From Thermoplasmatota archaeon (lineage in GTDB: Archaea; Thermoplasmatota; Thermoplasmata; Thermoplasmatales; Thermoplasmataceae): a DNA stretch of 64,000 bases. A model generated the notes under the pieces. That model did no database searches. It saw only the letters and a program-made list of their open reading frames with translations, and was not told the DNA's origin. Below, piece by piece: positions 1 through 8,891 of this stretch (position 1 is its first letter; every line of letters starts with the position of its first letter). The position numbers and the translations under genes were made by a program. The DNA is taken from assembly GCA_023488885.1 (NCBI GenBank), contig JAMDDH010000037.1, forward strand, positions 62,001 through 126,000, written 5' to 3'.

Positions 1-223
1 AAGCATTTATCTTCCCGTTGACAAACCACTTGTAGAACGGTGCATCGCTTTCATCAAGAACTTTATCCCATCTCCTGTGCCAGTCAAGCACCTGAGCCTG
101 TTTGCTCCAGAATTCTTCCGGCTTCTCTATGGACTCTTTGTATGCCTGCTGGTAGCTTCCGATATTCGGATGATACAATTCTTTTGTTGGAAGGACGCCT
201 TCTTGAGTTTTTACCTCAGTCAT
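1..223 (-). CDS. acs: Acetyl-CoA synthetase (AMP-forming), N-terminal fragment cut by window edge
   Basis: The reverse strand encodes 74 residues from an ATG at 223 before the window ends. The segment matches the N-terminal cap of AMP-forming acetate-CoA ligases: it runs through IGSYQQAYKESIEKPEEFW, then a WHRRWDKV stretch and FYKWFVNGKINA, the usual lead-in of this family. The enzyme activates acetate with ATP and CoA. The catalytic AMP-binding core is outside the window, so function rests on the N-terminal cap only. A SatP-type acetate transporter lies immediately upstream on the same strand, which supports acetate as substrate. A TATA-like stretch 20-30 bp upstream gives this gene its own promoter. 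Confidence 0.82.
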   Translation of the reverse strand, partial: MTEVKTQEGVLPTKELYHPNIGSYQQAYKESIEKPEEFWSKQAQVLDWHRRWDKVLDESDAPFYKWFVNGKINA

Positions 224-241
224 ACGGAAATCAAAGTAATG

Positions 242-255
242 ATTATATATTAATA
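242..255 (-). promoter_or_regulatory. TATA box of the acs gene
   Basis: On the reverse strand the A/T-rich stretch TTAATATATAAT is centred about 26 nt before the acs ATG at 223. No SD is seen in front of that ATG, so the message is probably leaderless. Confidence 0.5.
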
Positions 256-310
256 TTACCCGCAAAATGTTTCGAAAAATAGACAAATTAAAAAAATGTA
301 AGGTAAAACC

Positions 311-925
311 TTACTTTTTGAGGTATTTTCCTATATTCACCCCAGCTCCGAGAGGCATCGTACCGGGTCTTACTGAGTTTGTGACTATGGCAAAACTCGT
401 GTATGCTGCAAAAAATGCTGTAAGAAAACCAAGATATCCGCCAAGAACTGTCAGATAACTGCTGCCCATGAGTGCTCCGGCGCCGAGGACGAAAAAGGCA
501 AGCCACAGGAAGAAGAAGGTAAGATTGAGTGCCTTGCTGGCCATCATTGCCGGGATCCACATATATAATGTGAAGAAGCCCCATAATATCAACGCCATGC
601 CTATGGCGCTTGCGGGGGGAGATATTATTTTCGCTGCACTCAACGTGACCAGCAGTGCATAGAATATCCAGAATCCACCATAACTGGAGAACGCAGTGAA
701 ACCGAACGTGTTCCCCTTCCTCATCTCAAATACGCCTGCCAGCAACTGCCCAAGACCTCCATAAGCGAAAGCAAGAGGCACAACAACAAACGCTCCCGAA
801 GCAGGGAGAATCCCTGCATTCACAAAGCTCAGCAGAAAAGTTGTGAAAGCAAAACCAGCCAGTCCCAGCGGAGCGGGATCTGCACCGAATGCTTTACTGA
901 AAGAACTCTCCATCGCGTCAGGCAT
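311..925 (-). CDS. satP: SatP/GPR1-FUN34-YaaH family acetate/succinate transporter
   Basis: The 204-residue protein is a six-helix membrane protein of the acetate uptake transporter family. Near the N-terminus it has DPAPLGLAGF, the form in this protein of the family signature N-P-A-P-L-G-L; the usual Asn is Asp here. Further helices include FANAGILP-like and GGLGQLLAGVFEMRKGN segments typical of the family. An ATG seven codons further upstream exists (946), but GGAGGT lies directly in front of the ATG at 925, so that start was chosen. It precedes acs on the same strand, suggesting a two-gene acetate uptake and activation unit. Confidence 0.88.
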   Translation of the reverse strand: MPDAMESSFSKAFGADPAPLGLAGFAFTTFLLSFVNAGILPASGAFVVVPLAFAYGGLGQLLAGVFEMRKGNTFGFTAFSSYGGFWIFYALLVTLSAAKIISPPASAIGMALILWGFFTLYMWIPAMMASKALNLTFFFLWLAFFVLGAGALMGSSYLTVLGGYLGFLTAFFAAYTSFAIVTNSVRPGTMPLGAGVNIGKYLKK

Positions 926-1058
926 TTTCGACCTCCGGTAAGTCAATTATATTTGACATGTTATGATTCAAGAACTTAATATATAAAAACATTTTTAACA
1001 AAATACTACATCTAATGTATTCAACTCTCAGGAACTCTGAAAAACCGATGTGTAAAGA

Positions 1059-1066
1059 TTTATAAC
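1059..1066 (+). promoter_or_regulatory. TATA box of the cystathionine synthase gene
   Basis: TTTATAAC is centred 27 nt upstream of the ATG at 1089 and no SD is present, so transcription should start at or next to the start codon. Confidence 0.55.
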
Positions 1067-1088
1067 GAGAACCCCTCTCGTAATTCAA

Positions 1089-2267
1089 ATGGTTCATTAT
1101 GGCGGTTTCAACACCCGTGCTGTTCATTCAGGCGAACTGAGAGACTCCAGGTTTGGAAATGTTGTAACACCGATTTTTGAAACGACAACATTTCTGCATC
1201 CCAATGATGATAATGCTGCTTACATTGATGCGACAAGAGGTTCGCCATACCTTTACACCAGATGGGGGAATCCTACTATACAGGCACTGGAGGAGAAATA
1301 TTCTGCTCTTGAGAATTCCAATCATGCTCTGGCATTTTCTTCTGGAATGGGGGCAATAACCTCAACTGTTCTATCCCTCACATCTTCTGGCTCAAGGATA
1401 CTTTCGCTGAATGAACTTTACGGCCAGGCTCACGGATTCTTTTCCGAGGAATTGCCCAGATATCAGATAAGAACAGATTTTGTCCCGATAGACGAGATCA
1501 ACTCATTAAACTTCAAGCTTAAGGATTATGCGGCCGTATATGTGGAATCAATTACAAATCCTACAATGAAGGTAACTGATCTGGTTGAATTGTCGAAATT
1601 TTGCAATGAGAATAACACTCCACTGGTCGTAGACGCTACCTTTGCTTCCCCGTATAACCAGAAACCACTTGATCTTGGTTGTTCCGTTGTAATACACAGC
1701 GGCACAAAATATCTCTCAGGGCATAGCGACGTGACACTTGGGATGGTAGCGGCATCAAGTGCCGAACTCCACAATAGGATACTGCGCATGAGAACCACTC
1801 TAGGCCCCACCATGGATCCATTGCAGTCTTATCTTGCTCTTCGCGGCATCAAGACCCTTGGGCTGAGGATGGAGAAACATAATCGCGTTGCACTCGAAGT
1901 CGCAAAATTTCTGTCGCAGCACAAGAAAGTTACTGGGACATTTTATCCTGGTCTTCCGGACTCGAAATATCACAATATCGCAAAAAAAGTCCTCACCGGA
2001 TTTGGCGGTATGCTCTCTTTTGAGGTGACCGGCGGCCTGGACGGTGCTAAAAGGCTGTTGAAGCACATTAAAATAGCGAGTGTGGCAGCAAGCCTTGGTG
2101 GCGTTGACAGCCTGGTCTCACTTCCCCTGGAGACAAGCCACGCAAACATACAACGTGCGGAACGCTTAAAAATGGGCATTAACGATGGTCTGGTGAGATT
2201 TTCCTGCGGAATAGAAGATCCTGAGGATTTGATATTGGATATTGAGTCTGCACTGGCTTTTGTTTAG
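1089..2267 (+). CDS. Cystathionine gamma-synthase / O-acetylhomoserine sulfhydrylase family PLP enzyme
   Basis: This 392-residue protein belongs to the Cys/Met metabolism PLP family. It shows YTRWGNPT near residue 55, the SSGMGAI phosphate-binding loop, VVDATFASP with the pyridine-contacting Asp, and HSGTKYLSGHSD with the Schiff-base lysine, followed by the family C-terminal GVDSLVSLP and R-F-S-C-G-I-E blocks. Members make or cleave cystathionine or add sulfide to activated homoserine; the exact reaction cannot be fixed from sequence. It stands alone with its own promoter and ends 4 bp inside the end of the convergent pth2 gene. Confidence 0.88.
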   Translation: MVHYGGFNTRAVHSGELRDSRFGNVVTPIFETTTFLHPNDDNAAYIDATRGSPYLYTRWGNPTIQALEEKYSALENSNHALAFSSGMGAITSTVLSLTSSGSRILSLNELYGQAHGFFSEELPRYQIRTDFVPIDEINSLNFKLKDYAAVYVESITNPTMKVTDLVELSKFCNENNTPLVVDATFASPYNQKPLDLGCSVVIHSGTKYLSGHSDVTLGMVAASSAELHNRILRMRTTLGPTMDPLQSYLALRGIKTLGLRMEKHNRVALEVAKFLSQHKKVTGTFYPGLPDSKYHNIAKKVLTGFGGMLSFEVTGGLDGAKRLLKHIKIASVAASLGGVDSLVSLPLETSHANIQRAERLKMGINDGLVRFSCGIEDPEDLILDIESALAFV

Positions 2268-2623
2268 AGAAGAGGATATCCGCCGGTAACAGGCTCTATA
2301 TCAGATTCTTCAACCGGCCCTATTCCTATGCACGTTAATGTTCCCGGTTCGACCTGTGTGTGGCCAGCGTCAAATACTGCCTCAGTGAGAATTCCCATGG
2401 TATCTATTTTCTTCTTAAGTTCAAGAAGGGCATCTGCATTATCCAGCCTGATGACTATCTTCTTCTGGCCGGTCCTGATCCACTCTGCAAAAAGTTTTTT
2501 CTGGAATTTTTCAGCTTTAAGTGCGCAGAGAACGGCTGCATGCGCAACCTGTGCAGCTATTTTCCCTTTACCGAGGTCCAGGTCTTTCCTGACAGCTATT
2601 ACCATTTTAACGGTGCCTACCAT
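2264..2623 (-). CDS. pth2: Peptidyl-tRNA hydrolase, archaeal Pth2 type
   Basis: The 119-residue protein matches Pth2, which frees tRNA from prematurely released peptidyl-tRNA in the cytoplasm. It carries the N-terminal [19 protein letters not shown] strand-helix with the conserved lysines, [19 protein letters not shown] and TCIGIGP, all family blocks. The reading frame extends upstream, but GGAGGTCCC lies just before the ATG at 2623 and the homologous part begins there. It overlaps the end of the carS gene by 7 bp and is probably co-transcribed with carS and the XRE-CBS regulator. Confidence 0.93.
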   Translation of the reverse strand: MVGTVKMVIAVRKDLDLGKGKIAAQVAHAAVLCALKAEKFQKKLFAEWIRTGQKKIVIRLDNADALLELKKKIDTMGILTEAVFDAGHTQVEPGTLTCIGIGPVEESDIEPVTGGYPLL

Positions 2624-3180
2624 GGGACCTCCTTCTTCTTCATCCTGAATCCGATAATATTTACTAGCCTGTGTAACGGAGGAGTTATTATCAATATTGA
2701 AACAGCCCCTATTATGTTTCCGTAATAGGTCATGAAGAAATTCGTGGAGAAAATAAACAGGAAGAGGAAGGATACAAGAGCGAACGGCCACTGGTCAAGC
2801 AGTGAACCCTTTCCACCCCTCTCGATTCCGATCCTGCGTTTTATGAATGAGCCCATTACGTCTCCGGTTAGTGATCCGAATGACATTGCAAATAGGGTGA
2901 CAGTGACTGATAAAATGCCGTTGCCGTATGATAAGTAGTTCTGCAGCCCAAGCAGCAGGAACATTCCATAAAGAATAAGCCCGACAACGACTCCGGACAA
3001 AGAACCACCGAAGTAACCTGACCATGTTTTTCCGTCACCGAGTATCCTCTTCCCGTCAATGAATTTCCTTCCGAAATCCATCGGGAAGTGCCCTCCGGTG
3101 ATAACAGCGGCAGGATTGGCTACAAATGCTGGAATGAACAGAACGAACGAGGAAAAGATCAGAAAAGGAATGTCAGGCAT
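2617..3180 (-). CDS. carS: CDP-archaeol synthase
   Basis: The 187-residue integral membrane protein has about five hydrophobic helices and the signature GDGKTWSG near residue 50, followed by [19 protein letters not shown] in the C-terminal half, both typical of CarS (formerly DUF46). The enzyme transfers CTP to unsaturated archaetidic acid, giving CDP-archaeol, the activated precursor of archaeal polar lipids. It is the middle gene of a three-gene minus-strand operon: it begins 8 bp inside the XRE-CBS regulator gene and ends 7 bp inside pth2. Confidence 0.92.
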   Translation of the reverse strand: MPDIPFLIFSSFVLFIPAFVANPAAVITGGHFPMDFGRKFIDGKRILGDGKTWSGYFGGSLSGVVVGLILYGMFLLLGLQNYLSYGNGILSVTVTLFAMSFGSLTGDVMGSFIKRRIGIERGGKGSLLDQWPFALVSFLFLFIFSTNFFMTYYGNIIGAVSILIITPPLHRLVNIIGFRMKKKEVPW

Positions 3181-3751
3181 ATTCTTCTACAGCCTTCAGG
3201 ATATCCGCCTTGGTTATAATTCCCTTTAGTTCTCCCCCGTCAACTATGAGGACAGCACTGGAATACTTCAGGAGAGGGTATATCATTGAAATGGGAGAAC
3301 CCTTGTCCAGTTGTGGCGGAGTTACGCCCATCACCTTCCTGACAATAAGGTTTCTGAGAGAATCAGGGGTGGCACCCTTGAGCAGAAGGTCATTTATTTC
3401 AGACTCGGAAACCGTCCCGATAACCTTCCTGTCCATTGTTATTACCGGAAGCTGTGAGAAGCCCCTCTCTCTCATAACATTCAGGGCAGAAATTATAGAA
3501 TCAGTTGGAAAACAGGTTATGACTGAAGTGCTCATTATCTTCTCGGCAGTCATGTCAATGGAATTTGCTTTCTGACCAGTTTTATTCAAGTAATCAAAGA
3601 TCTTTCTGACCTTGTCATAGGTGGGATTAATACTGCCTTTCTCCAGCCTGGCAATGTATGACTGGCTCACCCCGCTGATCTTGGCCAGCTCCTTCTGGCT
3701 GATCCCGAGGTTTTTTCGCATTTTCCTCAGTTCTTCAATGGATGGCAACAT
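3173..3751 (-). CDS. XRE-type helix-turn-helix regulator with tandem CBS domains
   Basis: The 192-residue protein starts with a Cro/C1-type helix-turn-helix (residues about 5-58; [19 protein letters not shown]) followed by two CBS domains (about 70-120 and 130-190; [12 protein letters not shown] and VMGVTPPQL). CBS pairs bind adenosyl ligands, so DNA binding may respond to adenylate charge or S-adenosylmethionine. This architecture is common among archaeal regulators. As first gene of an overlapping operon with carS and pth2 it may control its own operon; two perfect palindromes lie 51-75 bp upstream of its start. Confidence 0.88.
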   Translation of the reverse strand: MLPSIEELRKMRKNLGISQKELAKISGVSQSYIARLEKGSINPTYDKVRKIFDYLNKTGQKANSIDMTAEKIMSTSVITCFPTDSIISALNVMRERGFSQLPVITMDRKVIGTVSESEINDLLLKGATPDSLRNLIVRKVMGVTPPQLDKGSPISMIYPLLKYSSAVLIVDGGELKGIITKADILKAVEEYA

Positions 3752-3801
3752 CTCTGACGGAATGAATTATTACAGATATATTAAGTATTATCATATTCAA
3801 A

Positions 3802-3826
3802 ATTACCTTTGGTAATATTCCGGAAT
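3802..3826. promoter_or_regulatory. Candidate operator: two adjacent palindromes in a divergent promoter region
   Basis: ATTACC-TTT-GGTAAT (3802-3816) is followed at once by the perfect palindrome ATTCCGGAAT (3817-3826). They lie between the XRE-CBS regulator (minus, start 3751) and a membrane-protein gene (plus, start 3906). The minus-strand TATA-like sequence is near 3773-3784, so the palindromes lie just upstream of that promoter. Binding by the adjacent regulator is inference. Confidence 0.4.
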
Positions 3827-3905
3827 AGGAATCCTTCACTGACGAAGTCGTTGATTCTTGAAACGCATCTGTAACTAATTTATACGCATTCCTGATTATG
3901 TCCTG

Positions 3906-4643
3906 TTGACGGATATAAAGGACCTGATCATCAAGAAAAACAACATTACAGCCCCGCTTATAGCCATCATAATATCAATTCCAGTTGTTTTCATGGCCAT
4001 TTACATCTATGGCGAAATAATATTCCTCGTGCCCGTCATATCATTCCTTTCATTCCATTACACAAAACTCTACAGGATTAAGAAGAGAATACTCGGAAGT
4101 ATTGTTATATTTCTCGCAGTAGCTTTCATTTTTACTGGTATATACAGTGATGTGGCTTATTATTCGAGCCCTGTTTATCACACATCCCTCAGCGACGGTT
4201 CCAGTGTTACCGCTTCAGTATCCCCCTATTCCGGAACAGGCGGGAGTTACAATTTTAGCTTTACGATCTCTCCAAATGGCACTCTGCAATACAGTTCTGT
4301 AGAACTCAACATAAGGAGCGGCCAAACTTTTGAGATGATCCCATATTCCAGACTCAATCCAGCGTTATCAAATGGTTCGGAACATTTCTATTATATCGCC
4401 AAGGGACTCCCAGAGGGAATATACCAGTTCAATATCACGGCACAGAAGAACGGAACCATTACAACGCAAGATATGAGCGGTCCCATCAACGCCCCTGTAT
4501 ATTACCTGATAGAAGCACTCCTGCCGGTCTACTCAACCATATATATTGTATATTTCGAGCTCATTTTCATTACAGGAATATTCATCGGCCGCAGCATTTC
4601 GAATTCAATGAGGCGAAGTTCGGATAAGAATGCCGGTAAATAA
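3906..4643 (+). CDS. Membrane protein with an extracellular beta-rich domain, unknown function
   Basis: The 245-residue protein is not recognised. Hydrophobic segments at about 15-36, 38-52 and 60-80 are followed by a polar Ser/Thr/Gly-rich stretch (about 85-195) with Asn-X-Ser/Thr sequons, then one more membrane segment near 205-230 and a short basic tail. This suggests a membrane-anchored protein with a glycosylated external domain. The start is a TTG at 3906; the only nearby ATG (3898) hits a stop after two codons. TTTATAC at 3879-3885 sits about 25 nt upstream, fitting a leaderless TTG start. It is divergent from the XRE-CBS operon. Confidence 0.6.
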   Translation: MTDIKDLIIKKNNITAPLIAIIISIPVVFMAIYIYGEIIFLVPVISFLSFHYTKLYRIKKRILGSIVIFLAVAFIFTGIYSDVAYYSSPVYHTSLSDGSSVTASVSPYSGTGGSYNFSFTISPNGTLQYSSVELNIRSGQTFEMIPYSRLNPALSNGSEHFYYIAKGLPEGIYQFNITAQKNGTITTQDMSGPINAPVYYLIEALLPVYSTIYIVYFELIFITGIFIGRSISNSMRRSSDKNAGK

Positions 4644-4757
4644 CGACTTATGACAATGATACCCTCCTGATTTTTTTTGGTATTTTCTTCGATTCCATGC
4701 TAAAGGAAAATCAGAAAAATTTAAATCAGCTTTTGTTAATATATTCTAAGTGAATAA

Positions 4758-4943
4758 ATGACAAGTTATCAGTTTAAATGCCAGGACATAGGAATGGACT
4801 GTGATTTTAAAGTGTCGGCAAAAAAGGCCGAAGATCTAATTCCCCAGATAGCAGATCATGCAAAATCAGCGCATGAAATGACAGAAATCAGTGACGATCT
4901 GAAGCAGAAAGTCAATAGTGCAATAAAGAAGAAATTTTTCTAA
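4758..4943 (+). CDS. DUF1059 family small protein
   Basis: This 61-residue protein matches the small DUF1059 family: an N-terminal CQDIGMDCDFKV stretch with two cysteines, a helix with AKKAEDLIPQIADHAK, and a SAHEM motif before a basic tail. The family is short, widespread in archaea and of unknown biochemical function; the paired cysteines suggest a metal or redox site, which is inference. It is monocistronic, and a run of seven T directly after the stop looks like an archaeal terminator. Confidence 0.78.
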   Translation: MTSYQFKCQDIGMDCDFKVSAKKAEDLIPQIADHAKSAHEMTEISDDLKQKVNSAIKKKFF

Positions 4944-5055
4944 TTTTTTTGTTCTGATCGACCAGCCACGCAATTGACAAATTCTTTTTTGGTACGTATA
5001 TATCTCTTCGATAATTGACATAATAATATATAGTTCTCAGTAATTATACATATAT

Positions 5056-6039
5056 ATGATCTCATATACCAGACGAGTTCAGCTTACCGGTGGATCAACA
5101 TACATATTATCGTTGCCTTCAAAATGGGTTAAAGAAAACAAAATTACAAAGGGTAGCGAAATAACAATTGAAGATGACAAAGGCAAACTTCTCATTTCGT
5201 ATGGGGAGGACAGGAAAGCGGAAAATGTAAAGAGAATAAATATAGACGGGAAAGTCAACCTGGAACATTTCCAGAGGGCCATCACTTCATTATACATATC
5301 GGATTTCGACACCCTCATAATAACAAGTTCACAGTACATAGATCAGCCGTTACGTGAAGCTGTGAAACGGTTTGCGAGGCTGGTGATGGGCATAGAGATT
5401 TTCGAGGAATCCTCCAGATCGGTAGTTCTCCAGAACGTCCTCGATTCCGCGTCGTTCCCGTTGTCAAACGCCATAAGGCGCATGTCCCTGAATGTTGAGA
5501 CAATGATTGAGGACGTGATCAGCGGAATAAACGAATCCGACGAAAAACTTCTTGACAGCGTTATCAACAGGGACGATGAAGTGGATCGCTACCAGCTATA
5601 CGTGTACCGTGAAGTGAAGAGCGGAAAGAATGAAAATGAAAACAGCGTCTTCTACCTGATATTTTCCAGGATTCTTGAAAGAATGGCAGATCATGCGGTA
5701 AACATCTGTAAATTATGGAAAATGAGGGAAGACATCAATCAGGAGAATAAAGATTCCTTTGTATCATTTCTCAAGACTGCCCTGAACATGTACAGGAAAG
5801 CCTCAGAAGCATTCTATGCCAGGAAATTCGATGAACTTAACGGGATCATCGAAAGAAAGCCGGAACTCATAAACAAGAAGCAGGAAATTCTGACATCGAT
5901 ACACGAGCCGGCATTCTCTTACACAATCTCATCCTCTTCAGAAGAGGTTCTGAGAATAGCACTTTACGCAACGGATATTGCAGAGCTCGCCATGGATATG
6001 ATACTCGGCAACCAGGAACAGTTCTCGCTCACATCATAA
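5056..6039 (+). CDS. AbrB-PhoU family phosphate-signalling regulator
   Basis: The 327-residue protein combines an N-terminal SpoVT/AbrB-like swapped-hairpin DNA-binding domain (residues about 5-50; RRVQLTGGSTYILSLPSKWV) with PhoU helical repeats (about 110-200 and 205-315; DDEVDRYQLYVYREV and ERMADHAVNICKL). Archaeal proteins of this build are annotated as phosphate uptake regulators. No phosphate transporter is nearby, so its target is unknown. A TATA-like AATATATA about 27 nt upstream of the ATG and no SD suggest a leaderless message. Its end overlaps the convergent metallo-hydrolase gene by 6 bp. Confidence 0.82.
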   Translation: MISYTRRVQLTGGSTYILSLPSKWVKENKITKGSEITIEDDKGKLLISYGEDRKAENVKRINIDGKVNLEHFQRAITSLYISDFDTLIITSSQYIDQPLREAVKRFARLVMGIEIFEESSRSVVLQNVLDSASFPLSNAIRRMSLNVETMIEDVISGINESDEKLLDSVINRDDEVDRYQLYVYREVKSGKNENENSVFYLIFSRILERMADHAVNICKLWKMREDINQENKDSFVSFLKTALNMYRKASEAFYARKFDELNGIIERKPELINKKQEILTSIHEPAFSYTISSSSEEVLRIALYATDIAELAMDMILGNQEQFSLTS

Positions 6040-6855
6040 TTGAACTGGCTCAATTTTCGGGTTGCCCACGTCTCCTGATATGATCGCTGAAGGGATTTCA
6101 ACATCATGATTGAAAATACATATGGCGTGATCCCTGATAGCTTTTGAAATGAGTTTCTTCTTCATTGTCACTGTGTCTATCGGGTACGTGTCAATCGCAG
6201 TTATGTAGGAAGGCTTCACATGGAATGCCGTGGGCGCAAGATCCCCCATGTATATTATTTCGTGATCTCCATTTCTGAACACTACTGCCTGATGCCCGGA
6301 AGTATGCCCGCCTGTCAGAATAACGCTGATCTCGTGAGTAATGCGTGCTGACCCGTTCACCGTCAGTTTCTTTGCTTTGCGCAGAACGTCAGGTTCACTT
6401 CTGTAATTTCCTTTCGTGAAATCTATCGGTCTCCTATATCCGTTGAACTCCTTTCTCTGTGCAACCAGGCTGGCTTTTCTGAAAAGGGGGCCATTTTCAG
6501 TTCTATCAAGGCTGTGCCCGAAATGATCGAAGTGTAGATGGGAATGGATCAGAAAATCTATGGATTCTGGATCCGCAAAATTCCTCATTTCCGATATCAG
6601 GTCACGTTCCTTACTAAACTCGAAAATCTTTGACAGCTTATCTTCCCTTGGATTTCCAATGCCCGTGTCAATTATGGCCGAATAATCCCGGCCGACGATA
6701 AGTGGGATGTTCAGGGCCATGCGTATCCTGCCATTTCCATTTTCCCTGAAAGACCTTGACCACAGGGGTCTCGGAACTATGCCGAAGCACGCTCCCGGGT
6801 CCAGCGAGAAGAAGCCATCGGAAAGTAATTCCACGTTAAATTCGCCAAATTTCAT
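6034..6855 (-). CDS. Metallo-beta-lactamase fold hydrolase
   Basis: The 273-residue protein has the metal-binding motif HSHLHFDH (H106, H108, D110, H111), a later GGHTSGHQ with the third-histidine region, an Asp in MGDLAPTA, and a final IFNHD. This matches the lactonase-like (AttM/AhlD) branch of the superfamily, which opens lactones or esters. The substrate is unknown. It starts 12 bp after the stop of the acyl-CoA synthetase on the same strand, with GGTGTTACC just before its ATG, so the two are likely co-transcribed; a role in processing an ester or lactone related to that acid is inference. Confidence 0.82.
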   Translation of the reverse strand: MKFGEFNVELLSDGFFSLDPGACFGIVPRPLWSRSFRENGNGRIRMALNIPLIVGRDYSAIIDTGIGNPREDKLSKIFEFSKERDLISEMRNFADPESIDFLIHSHLHFDHFGHSLDRTENGPLFRKASLVAQRKEFNGYRRPIDFTKGNYRSEPDVLRKAKKLTVNGSARITHEISVILTGGHTSGHQAVVFRNGDHEIIYMGDLAPTAFHVKPSYITAIDTYPIDTVTMKKKLISKAIRDHAICIFNHDVEIPSAIISGDVGNPKIEPVQL

Positions 6856-6867
6856 GGTAACACCTGT

Positions 6868-8739
6868 TCAGGGGTTATAATATATCATCCCTATCTCTTT
6901 AATGTAATCCAGCACACCGGTATCTTCCATATTGCTCAGATCACCCTGGGGTTCATTAAGAAAAGCTTTCTTCAGGACTCTTCTCATTATCTTGCCGTTT
7001 CTCGTTTTGGGGAGCTGGGGTAGCCATATTACGTATTTCGGTGCAAACGATTTCCCGAGTTCATTTTCCACAGCGGACCTGATTTCAGCTCTGGCGGCAT
7101 CATTATTCTCTCCTGTGTAGAAAACAGCCACAGCTTCTCCTTTTATTTCATCAGGCACGCCGGATACCGCCGTTTCAGCCACTCCTCTTACGGTCATGAC
7201 AACATTCTCGACTTCGTTGGGACCAAGTCTTTTTCCCGCAACCTTGATCACATCGTCAGACCTGCCAAGCAGGAAGAAGTATCCTTTACTGTCCATAGTC
7301 GCCCAGTCGCCCTGAACCCATACGTTATTGAACATTGACCAGTATGTTTCCATGTATTTATCCGGCTGCTTCCATATCCCCCTCGTCATTGAGGGGCAGT
7401 GTGTTTTTGATACAAGATATCCCACCTTATCGTATACGTCATTTCCTGCGTCGTCAAGAACTGATACGTTCATTCCGAGTCCTTTGAATAGGCATCTTGG
7501 CATGAGAGGGATGGCCGGTGTTGAAGCAAGAAAGCATCCTATAATATCAGTTCCACCGGAAATATTGGATATTGGTATCTTTTTCTCTCCGATCTTTTCG
7601 AACAGCCATAACCATGATTCCTCATCCCATGGCTCTCCGGTGGAACCGAACAGCCTGACAGTCCTGAACGGTTTTTCAAGACCTTTTGATCTGAGGGTGC
7701 GAATAAGGGTCGGGGACAGGCCAAGAAGTGTTACCCCGCCTGCATCAACCACATCCCAAAGTCTTCCGGGATTCGGGTAGTCAACTGCGCCATCGTAGAC
7801 AAATATTGATCCGCCAATGGCATTTGAACCGATTATTGACCACGGTCCCATCATCCATCCAAGATCGGATATCCAGTAAAGGGTATCGTCCGGGGTCATG
7901 TCCATATAATATCTGACCTCCTTGACTATATTCACAAAACTTCCACCATGGACATGCACTGTTCCCTTCGGTTTTCCTGTTGTTCCGGATGTATAGAGCA
8001 TTATTGCCGGATCTTCCGATCCTGTCTCGACTGTTTGAATGTATTTCCCGTTTTCTACCATATCATTAAAATTATGCCTGTTCTTTCCAGCATCGCCATG
8101 AAAAATAATCGTCACGCCCTTGAGGTTATCCAACGTTTTCTTAATGTCAACAATCTTTCCTTTTCTCTGGTAATTCACAACTGAGAACAGTACGTTGATT
8201 CCGGCATCTTCAACCCTGGTTCTGACAGCTTCGAAGCCATAGCCTGAAAAAATTGGAACTGCAACAGCCCCGATCCGCAGGATGGAATACAGGGCAATGA
8301 TACTCTCCGGACTCGGTGGCATATAAATTCCCACGCGATCGCCCTTCCTCACTCCTATATCTGTCAGTGATCCCGACAGATTGCCTACTTTTCGATCGAG
8401 TTCCTTGAAAGTTAAGCTGCCTCTCTCTCCATTTTCTCTCTCAAATTTTACCGCAATCCGTTCGCTTTCCTTGAACTTCTCAACACAGTTGAATGCTATA
8501 TTTACAGAACCGTCAATGAACCATCTTGTCCATGGAATTCCATCAGTCCGGTCATTGATCTTACTGAAGGGCTTATTGAAAACTATCTCACAATCGTCGA
8601 TGACCGCTCTCCAGAACCACTCAGGATCACTGTCGGCCCTGCTGTAAAGATCATCAACGCTGTGAATATTGTGTTTTCCGGCCAGTCTCATGAGATTTGT
8701 ATTCTGTGGTTCAGAGGGATAATAGACGAATTCAGGCAT
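6868..8739 (-). CDS. AMP-forming acyl-CoA synthetase (acetyl/propionyl-CoA synthetase-like)
   Basis: The 623-residue adenylate-forming enzyme has the P-loop motif LYTSGTTGKPKG, the SGGTDIIG block, WVQGDWATMD, the hinge KVAGKRLGPNEVE and the C-terminal lysine motif TRNGKIMRR. N-terminal WFIDGSVNIAFNC places it in the acetyl-CoA synthetase-like subgroup, which forms acyl-AMP and then acyl-CoA from short carboxylic acids. Substrate not determinable. It differs from the acs copy at the window start. AGTTTATTTTTAG about 27 nt upstream of the ATG serves as TATA box; the metallo-hydrolase follows in the same operon. Confidence 0.88.
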   Translation of the reverse strand: MPEFVYYPSEPQNTNLMRLAGKHNIHSVDDLYSRADSDPEWFWRAVIDDCEIVFNKPFSKINDRTDGIPWTRWFIDGSVNIAFNCVEKFKESERIAVKFERENGERGSLTFKELDRKVGNLSGSLTDIGVRKGDRVGIYMPPSPESIIALYSILRIGAVAVPIFSGYGFEAVRTRVEDAGINVLFSVVNYQRKGKIVDIKKTLDNLKGVTIIFHGDAGKNRHNFNDMVENGKYIQTVETGSEDPAIMLYTSGTTGKPKGTVHVHGGSFVNIVKEVRYYMDMTPDDTLYWISDLGWMMGPWSIIGSNAIGGSIFVYDGAVDYPNPGRLWDVVDAGGVTLLGLSPTLIRTLRSKGLEKPFRTVRLFGSTGEPWDEESWLWLFEKIGEKKIPISNISGGTDIIGCFLASTPAIPLMPRCLFKGLGMNVSVLDDAGNDVYDKVGYLVSKTHCPSMTRGIWKQPDKYMETYWSMFNNVWVQGDWATMDSKGYFFLLGRSDDVIKVAGKRLGPNEVENVVMTVRGVAETAVSGVPDEIKGEAVAVFYTGENNDAARAEIRSAVENELGKSFAPKYVIWLPQLPKTRNGKIMRRVLKKAFLNEPQGDLSNMEDTGVLDYIKEIGMIYYNP

Positions 8740-8891
8740 CAGGATATAATAGCTGCGAACTAAAAATAAACTTGCTTACACCAAAGCGTAACTTACAATA
8801 AAATCAGTCGCCTGAAGCGTTCAGCAGCCAGGTTTAAAATTTGGAATTTGAACAGTTATGCCAGGCATGAAATTGCCAGGTTCTCACTATT

